From Delphinapterus leucas (lineage: Eukaryota; Chordata; Mammalia; Artiodactyla; Monodontidae), in NCBI RefSeq assembly GCF_002288925.2, contig NW_022098076.1, positions 87,800,964-87,864,963 of the forward strand: a stretch of 64,000 bases of DNA, given 5' to 3'. The notes beneath the pieces are model-generated. The model was not told where the DNA came from. It did not search any database and worked only from the letters and a program-made list of their open reading frames with translations. The translations under genes and the position numbers were made by a program. Positions 12,030-22,030 of this stretch are shown here, in pieces; the stretch's first letter is position 1; every line of letters starts with the position of its first letter.

Positions 12030-12081
12030 ATGAGCCATCCTGACTACCGGCTGAACCTCCGGCCCCTGGGGACCCCCAGAG
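12030..12081 (+). CDS. DIS3L2: DIS3L2 exon 2 (start codon, codons 1-17 and first base of 18)
   Basis: DIS3L2 is a cytoplasmic RNase II/RNB-family 3'-5' exoribonuclease that degrades RNAs tagged with 3' oligo-uridine, including pre-let-7. This exon starts with ATG at 12030 and reads MSHPDYRLNLRPLGTPR, one residue different (R-L versus R-M) from the human start as I remember it. The exon ends after one base of codon 18 (splice phase 1), with donor g|gtagca at 12082. The -3 base of the ATG is G, an acceptable Kozak context. The same residues are recognisable in DIS3L2 of other mammals, which fixes the start and the strand. The peptide is the unstructured N-terminal tail before cold-shock domain 1. 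Confidence 0.95.
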
Positions 12082-12598
12082 GTAGCAAAAGGAAAATGGA
12101 ATCTGCTCTAGCAACTGGAGACCTGAACTAAAGTGGAATGGAGGTGCAGGGCAGGTCTTAGGACTGAGGGAGACTGTAATTCTCTTGGTGGCCTGTTCAA
12201 TATTCTCCTGTGTTATTTACCTTAGAATTGTGTGTTTTCTTGCTGTTGTAATTTATTGTTATATTGATTACAGTTGTTTAATCTCCTCTGGAAGAGTGAT
12301 GATCTTTTAGTAATTCCTATTTTTAAAAGTTTGTGTCTTTAACCAGCAAAGCATACTGAACCCATTATTCGGGTTATGTTCCATGTATATTGTGGTGCTG
12401 ATTTAAAATTCAGGTCTCAAATCTGTGTACATTTTATTCATGTTTCCTTATCAATTTTTCTTCTTTATGACTATTTGAAATCATTATCAGGGAATTTTAT
12501 TATGTTTTGGTCTTTTTAAATAAGAAAAAAAAGGTGAAATATCTCCAGTTTTGGAGATAGACGTTTGATTAGAGTTCATTGATGCCTCATGTTTCTAG
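12082..12598. other. DIS3L2 intron 2
   Basis: A short intron of 517 bases, AT-rich, ending in ttctag at 12593-12598. No repeat recognised. Confidence 0.85.
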
Positions 12599-12756
12599 GC
12601 ACATCCTCTTTGGCTGGCCCATGTGGTGTTGGTGCTTCACCAGGTGACAAAAAGTCAAAGAGCAAGACCATACGAGGGAAGAAAAAAAGCATATTTGAAA
12701 CCTACCTGTCCAAGGAGGATGTTTCAGAAGGCTTGAAGAGAGGAACACTTATTCAG
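12599..12756 (+). CDS. DIS3L2: DIS3L2 exon 3 (codons 18-70)
   Basis: 158 bases. Joined to the single leftover base of exon 2, they give 53 codons with no stop. The first ten or so residues ([10 protein letters not shown]) differ from human, while the part from [10 protein letters not shown] onward is conserved. It contains a basic patch (RGKKKS), then [20 protein letters not shown], the linker and first strand leading into CSD1. Length is the same as the human exon by memory. The acceptor is tttctag. The donor CAG|gtgctt is a GT donor weaker than the consensus gtaagt. Phase 0 at the 3' end. Confidence 0.95.
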
Positions 12757-14199
12757 GTGCTTAAAATATACTAGAAGGCTATTCCTTGAATATGTGGAAT
12801 CAGAAGTAATCGATTACTCATTGAAACTGTTCAGTTTTCTCTGCTGTGTGCTTTGAGAGAAATGATGACATAACAGGCCCAGGGCTTCCCACTTCTCAGA
12901 CCTGCACATAACTAGAGGTGATAAGTGCCACCAGACTGTGACAAAGTGCTCTGAGGTTTGAGAGAAGGGAGCCATTACTTCCAGTTAGGGTTGTCTAGGA
13001 GTGCTTTATTGGAAGGGATATATTAGAGCCAGGCCATGGATTGGTGCAGTTTGAATAAGTGGAGAGAAAGAGCTTTACAAGGGGACCAGTGTGAACTGCT
13101 AAGAGAGAAGTGGGATATAGCGTGTGGCTATAAGAAACATTGATAGGTCAGTTTGCCTGGAGCACATGGATGCTGCCTGACAGAGAATAAGCTTGAAAAG
13201 GAAACAGTAAATAGCAGCAGACAATATTTGTTGAGTGCTTTATAGTTTACAAAATATTTTTACAAGCTAATTCAGCAGTTTGGCTCAGCAAACATTCAGC
13301 TATCCACTGTGAGCCAGGAACAGTTTATATAGTTAGGAGCACACAGCGTGGTTGCTCCCGACATGAAGGTGGATGAGACTGACTTTCTGTACTTTGAGCC
13401 TGCAGCCCAGTAGTGGAGCAGGCAGTCATGTGAACAGATGATTTGAGGATAAAGGGTAAGTGCTCAGATAAAAGTGTGACCACTTACTGGAGAATGTTGG
13501 GGGAAACCAGGAAACTGTAGGAGATGACACGTGCGGTGGATATTGAAAGATGACTCATTTGGGTCTATTAAATGAGTGTTATGTCTGTGGGAAGGGAGTT
13601 ATGGAAAGGTAGTGACACTAATGAAGACACGAACTGTGAAGCAATATGGAGTGAGGCAGCTTAGGTCTCTTTAGGCGTGAAATCTGAGGCAGGTAGTAGG
13701 CAGTGAGATCGAGAGGGAGGCGAAGCCACATATTCTTTGAATTAGTCTATTTTATAATTCTTAGTTTAGTATAGAAACATTGCCATGTGTTACCTGGCTT
13801 GCTTGAAGATGTCGACTGTGTTCCATTTTCTCTCAGTCCAAGTGTCTAGCTTCTATATTTGTGTTCGGGGCTGGAGATCCAGCTAATTAACAGATACTGT
13901 CATCTTCTTTTCCTTTTTATCACCTTTTGTATTTACCTGTGGTCACGTGCACATGTGCTTAATATAGACTCTTGAATGAAAATTTGTTTTAAACAAATTA
14001 ATTAGTTGCTCGCTCTGATTTCAGAGGTACAGTTGGTTTCTTTTTTTTTTTTTAAAGCTTCCCTTGATTTCTTTGATAAGGTCTCTCAGGAAAGTTAAAG
14101 CTTCAGTTGGACATTTGTTCATTCATTAATCCATTCATTTGCTGTTTATCGTTCAGCACACATACTGAACTCCATTTTATCTGCAGGTTTCTTGGCCCT
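12757..14199. other. DIS3L2 intron 3, first part
   Basis: Mostly unassigned. A diverged L2/MIR-like patch is suspected at about 13270-13440 (ctatccactgtgagccagga). Confidence 0.5.
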
Positions 14200-14660
14200 C
14201 ATCTTATTCTGTGTATGAGGACCTGTTGTGCTTTTCCCATTCTCATCTCCTGCCGTTCTCTTCCAGGTACACTCTGCTCAATTCACCCTGATCTTCGAAA
14301 CTTTGCCAGTAAAAACTCTGCTCTTTGATTCCTCTATGACTTTGTACATACTGTTCCTGGTGTTAGGAATGCTTTCTCCCACTATCTTCATGTAATTGTG
14401 CCTGACCTTACCTAAATGTTACCCCCTTTATGAAGCCTCACTTTAATTCTCCAAGTAGAATTGGCCATTACCACTTTCCTGAAGCCGACATTTTTGTTTA
14501 CCCTTTATTCTAAACTTATTATCGTTTCTTGGAATTTATATTTCCTCAGACTGTTCACTTCCTTGTGGGCATGGTCATGTTTTATTCCCACAGATTAGCC
14601 CAATGACTGGCATTTGATTGATGCTTAATAAATTTATATCGAATAAACCTTTATTTACTG
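14200..14660 (+). mobile_element. L2 3' fragment
   Basis: It resembles the terminal ORF and 3' end of mammalian L2: tttgtacatactgttcctgg, then the cttacctaaatgttaccccc region, and a tail of ggcatttgattgatgcttaa taaa type. Degraded; no ORF retained. Confidence 0.75.
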
Positions 14661-15270
14661 ACTGAATAAAGGATCAAGGTACTGTCTTTGAAGAAGAATG
14701 AGAGGATCCTCTGTTGTTATGACTTGGAAGAAAAATTGTTTATAAAATTTACAGAGATAGGCTCAGGAAACTATTCTGCAGTGGTATTATTTTTGCTCCC
14801 TCGTATTAATTTTTGCTTTTGAAGCAACTCTTTGCTAATGTTAAAAAAAAAAGGTGATCAATATAACAACCCTCATTCCCAGGAGTTTGTAAGTGATTCC
14901 TCCTGGCCTGTGACATCATGAGACTCTGCAGCCAGAGCCTCCCCCCACAGATGAGAACAGTTGTTCTTTGCAGATGGGAAAAGGAATGGGTTCCAGATAT
15001 GAGGTCACCGTGTGAAATATACAACACTGTAAATAAGATTTTCATAGGCAGAGAAACAGAGTCCATCTGTGCAGGCCTTAATGGGTAAGGTAAAAGGCTA
15101 GTCAAGAAAAGAAATTTGAATGCTGTTGGAGAAAATTAAACTTATTAAATATATATATTAGATGTAAGCATTTGTTAGCTTTTGTATACAAACTTAAGTA
15201 TATTGTGACATCCTTTTTCTTTCCCCAAAGAAACTTTTATTGAAAGATAAGAGATGTTTTTATTTTTTAA
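14661..15270. other. DIS3L2 intron 3, unassigned stretch
   Basis: No recognised repeat except an AT run near 15148-15160. A minus-strand 99-codon ORF (14806-15105) has no recognisable domain. Confidence 0.45.
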
Positions 15271-15274
15271 TTTT

Positions 15275-16590
15275 TATTTACTTATTTTTTTAATAGATCT
15301 TTATTGGAGTATAATTGCTTCACAGTACTGTGTTAGTTTCTGTTGCACAGCAAAGCAAATCAGCCATATGCATACACGTGTCCCCATATCCCCTCCCTCT
15401 TGAGCCTCCCTCCCATCCTCACTATCCCACCCCTCTGGGTCATCGCAGAGCACTGAGCCGATCTCCCTGTGCTATGATGCTGCTTCCCACCAGCCAACTA
15501 TTTTACATTCGGTAGTGTATATATATGTCAATGCTACTCTCACTTTGCCCCAGCTTCCCCATCCCACCCGATGTCCTCAAGTCCATTCTCAATGTCTACC
15601 TCTTTATTCCTGCCCTGCAACTAGTTTCATCAGTACCATTTTTTTTTTGATTCCATTATATATGCGTTAGCATATGGTATTTGTTTTTCTCTTTCTGACT
15701 TGCTTCACTCTGTATGACAGACTCTAGATCCATCCAACTCACTACAAATAACTCAATTTCGTGTCTTTTTATGGCTGAGTAATATTCCACTGTATGTATG
15801 TGGCACATCTTTATCCATTCATCTGTCAATGGACATTTAGGTTGGTTCCGTGTCCTGGCTATTGTAAATAGTGCTGCAATGAACATTGTGGTACATGTCT
15901 CTTTTTGAATTATGGTTTTCTCAGGGTATATGACCAGTAGTGGGATTGCTGGGTCATATGGTAGTTCTATTTGTAGTTTTTTAAGGAACCTCCATACTGT
16001 TCTCCATAGTGGCTGTATCAATTTACATTCCCACCAACAGTGCAAGAGGGTTCCCTTTTCTCCACACCCTCTCCAGCATTTATTGTTTCTAGATTTTTTG
16101 ATAATGGCCATTCTGACTGGTGTGAGGTGATACCTCACTGTAGTTTTGATTTGCATTTCTCTAATAATTAGTGATGTTGAGCATCTTTTCATGTGCCTCT
16201 TGGCCATCTGTATGTCTTCCTTGGTGAAATGTCTATTTAAGTCTTCTGCCCATTTTTTGATTGGATTGTTTGTTTTTTTGACATTGAGATGCATGAGCTA
16301 TTTGTATATTTTGGAGATTAATCCTTTGTCTCTTGTTTCATTTGCAAATATTTTCTCCCATTCTGAGGGTTGTCTTTTTGTCTTGTTTATGGTTTCCTTT
16401 GCTATGCAAAAGCTTTTAAGTTTAATTAAGTCCCATTTGTTTATTTTTGTTTTTATTTCCGTTACTCTAGGAGGTGGGTCAAAAAAGATCTTGCTGTGGT
16501 TTATGTCAAAGAGTGTTTTTCCTATGTTTTCCTCCAAGAGTTTTATAGTGTCTGGTCTTACATTTAAGTCTTTAATCCATTTGGGGTTTA
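15275..16590 (-). mobile_element. L1 3' part (3' UTR and ORF2 C-terminus), broken
   Basis: Read on the minus strand, this is the 3' end of a cetacean/artiodactyl L1. The ORF at 16294-15656 gives the familiar ORF2p C-terminal sequence with [16 protein letters not shown], the Cys-rich [19 protein letters not shown] segment and [11 protein letters not shown]. The upstream part of the same frame is separated by a stop. It contains no reverse-transcriptase catalytic motif, so it cannot be active. The left end lies in an A/T-rich 3' UTR. The right end abuts a SINE without visible target duplication. Confidence 0.93.
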
Positions 16591-16812
16591 TTTTTTTTAT
16601 TATTATTATTTTTTTGTGTGGTACGCGGGCCTCTCACTGTTGTGGCCTCTCCCGTTGCGGAGCACAGGCTCCGGATGCGCAGGCTCAGCGGCCATGGCTC
16701 ACGGGCCTAGTAGCTGCTCCGCGGCATGTGGGATCTTCCTGGACCGGGGCGTGAACCCGTGTCCCCTGCGTTGGCAGGCGGACTCTCAACCACTGCGCCA
16801 CCAGGGAAGCCC
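16591..16812 (-). mobile_element. CHR-type SINE between two L1 pieces
   Basis: A reverse-orientation CHR SINE with a T-rich tail on the left and the gggcttccctggtg head at the right (complement at about 16800-16812). The flanks share no target-site duplication, and the two L1 pieces it separates are not contiguous in an L1 consensus. A deletion associated with the insertion, or a later recombination, is likely. Confidence 0.85.
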
Positions 16813-17450
16813 TGGGTGGAATGTTCTATAAATATCAATTAAATCTATCTGGTCTGTTGTGTCATTTAAAGCTTGTGTTTCCTTATTTATTTTCTGTTTG
16901 GATGATCTGTCCGTTAGTGAAGTGGGGTGTTAAAGTCCCCTACTGTTATTGTGTTACTGTCGGTTCCTCCGTTTATGTTTGTTAGCGATTGCCTTATGTG
17001 TTGAGGTGCTCATATGTTGGGTGCATAAACATTTATAATTGTTACATCTTCTTCTTGGGTTGATCCTTTGATCATTATGTCGTGTCCCTCTTTATCTCTT
17101 GTAACAGTCTTTATTTTAAAAATCTGATACAAGTGTTGATACTCCACCTTTCTTTTGATTTTCATTTGCATGGAATATCTTTTTTCCATCCCTTCACTTT
17201 CAGTCTGTATGTGTCCCTAGGTCTGAAGTGGGTCTCTTGTAGACAGCATATAGATGGGTCTTGTTTTTATATCCCTTCATCCAGTCTGTGTCTTTTGGTT
17301 GGGGCATTTAATCCATTTACATTCAAGGTTGTTACAGTATGTACGTTCCTATTACCATTTTCTTAATTGTTTTGGGTTTGTTTTTGTGTGTCTTTTTCTT
17401 CTCTTGTGTTTCCCACCTAGAGAAGTTTCTTTAGCATTTGTTGTAAAGCA
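16813..17450 (-). mobile_element. L1 ORF2 internal fragment
   Basis: Minus-strand L1 sequence belonging to a more 5' part of ORF2 than the 15275-16590 piece (for example the complement of atgttctataaatatcaatt and of agtgggtctcttgtagacag). The two pieces were probably one element, with a stretch between them lost at 16591-16812. No usable ORF. Confidence 0.8.
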
Positions 17451-18175
17451 ACATTAGTAAATTAGGGGTACGATCAGAAGGTTTGAAGATGCCAGCACCA
17501 GGGAGGTATAGCAGGAGCCAGTGACATGAAATTCTAAGTATCTGGGGATTTTGATAGAGAATGGGAGAATTTTTAAAGCTGTAGTGGGGAAGCAAGGGGG
17601 AAACATTCTTCTTCTGGTCCCTGAGCTATATGGGATAGGAGAGAGAAAATCGGCCCCCTTTGAGAGCACTTGAAGGGAATTGGTCACATCAGGTTTCAGT
17701 GGAGGCAAGGAGGCACCAGAGCATTCAGAAAAGAGATGGAGGATTTGGAGCCACCAGTTTCAGGCTTAGGAGAGGGTTGAGGAGGAAAATGAGAGATGAG
17801 GGTTTGGGGCAGATTAGGCAATGGTTATAGAAATATGGAAATGGAAGTTCTGGACTTATGTATGTAGGTGAGTAAAACAAGACATCTGCTAGAAGTCTCT
17901 TTCAGTTACAAGCCCATTTCTTGAGTTGCTTTCCTGACAGCTTCTTCAGGCTGTGGGGATGACCGTGGTCTGCTGTGGACTCTGCTAGAGATTTTTCTTT
18001 CTTAGTGTGATCTGTACTCTCAGGGGATCTGTTCCTGAGGTCCAGTTCTTAAGAGTATGCTCCAGTCAAATTGCAAACATTTTTCTTGAACAAGGCATGT
18101 GTCCCTCCTTGTGTGCTTTTATATATCAGGAAGTGTGTGATGGACAATCAAGTATAGAATCTTTTTGGTCCTTTT
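17451..18175. other. DIS3L2 intron 3, unassigned stretch
   Basis: G/A-rich, with no recognised element or coding block. Confidence 0.5.
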
Positions 18176-18182
18176 AGTAGTT

Positions 18183-18380
18183 TTTTTTTTTTTTTTTTTT
18201 TTTGCGGTACGCGGGCCTCTCACTGTTGTGGCCTCTCCCATTGTGGAGCGCAGGCTCAGCGGCCATGGCTCACAGGCCCAGCTGCTCCGCGGCATGTGGG
18301 ATCTTCCCGGACTGGGGCACGAACCCGTGTCCCCTGCATCGGCAGGCGGACTCCCAACCACTGTGCCACCAGGGAAGTCC
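18183..18380 (-). mobile_element. CHR-type SINE
   Basis: Reverse orientation, poly-T at left, with a small internal deletion relative to other copies (the tctccggacgcg segment is absent near 18248). A short possible target duplication, agtagtt, is at 18176-18182 and 18381-18387. Confidence 0.9.
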
Positions 18381-18439
18381 AGTAGTTGTTCTTTTCAACA
18401 GAGTCGAGATATTTTATAATAACTATACATCGAGTATAT

Positions 18440-18525
18440 AACCTTTAAAAATTGCACATCACTGTTATATACCTGTAACTTATATGACATTGTACATCAA
18501 ACATATCTCAATAAAAAAAAACACA
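18440..18525 (+). mobile_element. L1 3' tail fragment
   Basis: The phrase gacattgtacatcaaacata followed by tctcaataaaaaaaa resembles the L1 3' end of ruminants and cetaceans (compare 27890-27960). Short and diverged. Confidence 0.55.
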
Positions 18526-18779
18526 GACAAACAAAATAGAGCAAGATACAGCCCTGAGCAACCTGTTTCTTTCCCCTGAGTCCAGCTGTGGCATCTCTGA
18601 GTGCTCTGTAATTAAAGGTACTTTCAAAGCAGAAGGCATTCTCATCTCTATACTTCTTCATGTACTAACCATTCACTGAGCTTGAAGGGATGATAGAAGA
18701 TGAGCAGTTGAAAAAAAAGGAACTTGGGTCAGAAAATGAATTTTAAAAAATCAATGAGTTTACTTTTATTTATTTGGAG

Positions 18780-18925
18780 TGTTTATTTCCTCTCACTGGA
18801 CTGTAAGCTATGAGGGTAGAGCCTATCTATTATTACTCTCTCTCCATTGTGGCCCCATCACTTAGCATAGTGCCTGTCATGCTAATTGTCAGGAGATATT
18901 TGTTGAGTGAGTGGATGAATATTGA
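18780..18925 (+). mobile_element. L2 3' end
   Basis: It has the L2 order actggactgtaagctatgag, then cttagcatagtgcctgtcat, then ttgttgagtgagtggatgaa. Confidence 0.75.
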
Positions 18926-19104
18926 GGATAAATATAATAAGCCTTTTCCTCCCTCTCCCAACAAGAAACAGCTGCCCTAAAAGTGAAATTGCAGTGACAT
19001 TCATAGAAAAGGGACTGGCCTCTGGGAGCTTTGCCTGCCTTACTTCCCAGGACCTCTGTCTCTTACCCTAATACAGCATGGTGGTAGAAGAGTATTTGCC
19101 CTCT

Positions 19105-19375
19105 TAATCACTCTTGCCTATATTTCCTTTCCGATTTATGTTCAAATTTTACTCCTCCATCAAGGACCAGGTCAGACACCATCTCTGGAGCCTTGCCTAG
19201 TGCCCCTAGCTGAAAGTACGCTGTCCCCTCACTTGTGGCATTCTTCATGTTTTACTTTATAAACAAAGACTGAGCTTGGTTCTCACTCTCCCACATTGTC
19301 TGTCTCAGGGTCTGGCACATAATCAGAATTCAGTAAATAATTATTAAATTAAGGACTGAATGAGGATTTATAGTA
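19105..19375 (+). mobile_element. L2 3' fragment
   Basis: Contains tactcctccatcaaggacca, then gtctggcacataatcagaat and a taaattaaggactgaatgag tail, the typical layout of L2 3' sequence. Confidence 0.7.
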
Positions 19376-20376
19376 GTCTGTGTGGGATTTAACAGTAATA
19401 TAAACTGTTGCTTGGAAATTTGTAATTTAAACATGGTGTACCAGTGAAAGAAGGAATTATTTTCTGCTTTATTTTATGCCCTCACCTATTTTGTTAATTG
19501 TGTATCTTTGAGTCTTTCAGTATTTTAGGGGAGAGATGTTATTTAAAACAGTTTCTCAAGACACCCTTTGAGTCTGACTCTTAGGAAAATAACTGCCTCC
19601 ATCCATGTGTTCCAGTGGCCTTCAGTTGCAGCTGTAAGTGGGGAGGGTTACAGCTTCCTGCAAGAGTCTAAAATACTGAACTGCTGTTGAAGATGGCCCC
19701 ACCTGCACCCCTGTGCATAAATAGAGGCAGACCCTGACTTCGTGCTGGACTGACGTGAAGTTGAAGGCAGACTGGGTGGCCTGGCTGTTGGAGCCAGGAT
19801 TCCCACTTACATTAAGAGCTGGTTCTGGACCATTTTGAATTATTGACTCATTCAGCTCTGCAGAGGGGCCAGAGTAAAAAATATGCATCCAGCCCCTCGA
19901 GACTAAGTATTCAACCTGGAAGTCAACCTGTATCACTTTGAAAATTGTCACAGAAGCAAGCAATTGTGGGAAGGTCTTACAGAATAAAAAAAGGCCATTG
20001 TGTAGTGAGGCATAATCCCCCGTAACCTTGTTCTTAAAGTAAAGGTTTATATTTGAAGACTAGCATATAAGGGCACATAAAATCCCAATAGTTGCCACTT
20101 TCCCACTCCACGCCAATCTCTGTTGCTTCTCACCTCTGCCCATTCACTGCAAGGTGCCAGTGTGAGCTTTTAGTGTTTGATAGAACTCTGTGATACAGAC
20201 ATCAGTATAAATCATATTTCATGCATTTAATGAATAGTTCTCATACATCTAACTTGTTTCCTAGATCGAATTGTTTAATTAATTTTAAACTTTTTATTGA
20301 CTAGTAACATATGTATGGAAAGATTGTAAGTGTATAACTAGTTAAATTTTCACAGGTTTTATTTTTTATTTTAAAG
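19376..20376. other. DIS3L2 intron 3, unassigned end
   Basis: No recognised element. It ends with the acceptor tttaaag at 20370-20376. A minus-strand 113-codon ORF at 19622-19963 has no domain I recognise. Confidence 0.5.
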
Positions 20377-20430
20377 GGTGTATTGAGAATTAATCCGAAG
20401 AAGTTTCATGAAGCCTTCATTCCTTCCCCG
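20377..20430 (+). CDS. DIS3L2: DIS3L2 exon 4 (codons 71-88)
   Basis: 54 bases, 18 codons, phase 0 at both ends: [18 protein letters not shown], identical to the human exon as I remember it. It continues cold-shock domain 1: G-V-L-R-I-N-P-K is the strand-and-turn seen across Dis3/RNB proteins. The acceptor is tttaaag (weak pyrimidine tract) and the donor CCG|gtaagt is strong. This exon lies outside the duplicated segment and is single in this window. Confidence 0.96.
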
Positions 20431-21782
20431 GTAAGTTCAATAACTTTATAATAAACCCAATGTCACATTTAATTTTTTAGATGTGCTGTAAAACTGAAAT
20501 CATATATTCTAACTAAAAAACAGAGTAGTAAAACAAAATTGAGGATGGGCAAGGATTTGTTTCAAATTTAAATAAACAAAATTTGCCTTTGGTTAACAGC
20601 CCCTTCTGCCAATCTTAAAAATCACACTTCAAATGAAAGGGATGGCATTTGTTACTAGGCTGCAGGGAGCAGCTGAACCCACACAGATACCCACCAGTTC
20701 TTGTAATTGGACACCCTTGGTTTATAGCTTAAAAGGATTTATGGGTTTTTCCACTGATTTAAGTTAATCTCTCCTAAACAAATATGCTGTGTACTTTCAA
20801 TCTACTGCATGAGCTATTCTGCAACTTTGTCCAAAAATAATGTGTATTATTTTTTTTTTTTCTGGTCAGTTTCTCACTTCACTTTTACGCAGGTGATAGG
20901 ACTTGGTACAAGGCTTTTTACCATTGGCTCTTTATAGTCTTTCTTAGGTTCATGACTCATTTTAATAGGCTCTCTCTCATTAAGGGAAGTTCACTCTGAC
21001 ATATAATTAACAGCAGGTCTCTGGATAATGTTTGATTGTGCAAAGCTGGGAGAGCAGTATTCTTAAATTCTTGGCCTAACTTTTCCAGGATACCATAAAT
21101 AGGATAGCCATAGAATTAGATTTTTCACAGTGGAAGAGATTATAGGAAGAAACTTCGGCTCATAGATGAGGAAATGGAATACATATATTTCAGTTAACTT
21201 ATTTCATTTTGTGAAATGACAAGTTTAATGAGAATACAAGTTCAGTCATGTACTTCATAGGTATTATTACTGTTGTTGTTTCAATAACCTAAGACCTATT
21301 CTGAAGTTCAGTTTTGTCCTTTTTTCCCTTGCCCTTGTCCTGAAGCCAAGGATTCACATTTGTATCTCAAGTTTAGGTCTTACCCACTGGCTTAGATAAA
21401 AGATGTCACATGTCACCTTGTTCTCTCTTAGTCATTTTCTGTTCCTGTGACAGAACATGGTATATATTGCTGACCCTGGTGCTTAGATTATAGAATTGAG
21501 TGTCAGATTTGAGGTAGTAACTTAGCTGCGGGAGCTATTCCATCAAACAGTTTACGTGGGTGTTAGATTTCAGAGTTTGCTCATAAGGTGAAATTCACAT
21601 TCAATAATCATAAAAATTACCAATGAAAATCTCTTAGGAATATGCCATGTTGGAGAGGGAGTAACCATCTCTCAATAAGTCTAGCATAACCAGCATTTTC
21701 TCCACATTAGAAAGGGTGATTGTTTCTTCTTTGGCACACCAGTTGAAGGAGCTCAATTATACTAGGGGCCCCACTGTGTGAA
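20431..21782. other. DIS3L2 intron 4, first part
   Basis: Unassigned AT-rich intron with a short poly-T near 20850. No repeat family or coding block recognised. Confidence 0.5.
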
Positions 21783-21795
21783 AAACATGGATTTT

Positions 21796-22017
21796 CTTTT
21801 TTTTTTTTTCTTTTTTTTTTTTTTTGCGGTACGCAGGCCTCTCACTGCTGTGGCCTCTCCCGTTGCGGAGCACAGGCTCCGGACGCACAGGCTCAGTGGC
21901 CATGGCTCATGGGCCCAGCCGCTGCGCGGCATGTGGGATCTTCCCGGACCGGGGCACGAACCCGTGTCCGCTGCATCGGCAGGCGGAATCTCAACCACTG
22001 CGCCACCAGGGAAGCCC
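21796..22017 (-). mobile_element. CHR-type SINE with target-site duplication
   Basis: Reverse-orientation SINE with a T-tract (interrupted by one C) at left and head complement at right. Target duplication aaacatggatttt is at 21783-21795 and 22018-22030, identical. Confidence 0.95.
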
Positions 22018-22030
22018 AAACATGGATTTT

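Noticed and set aside
15656..16294. 212-residue minus-strand ORF as a possible gene
   Set aside because: It is the C-terminal part of L1 ORF2p in a truncated retrotransposon, not a host gene.
16591..16812. Assignment of a target-site duplication to this SINE
   Set aside because: No matching direct repeat could be found in the flanks.
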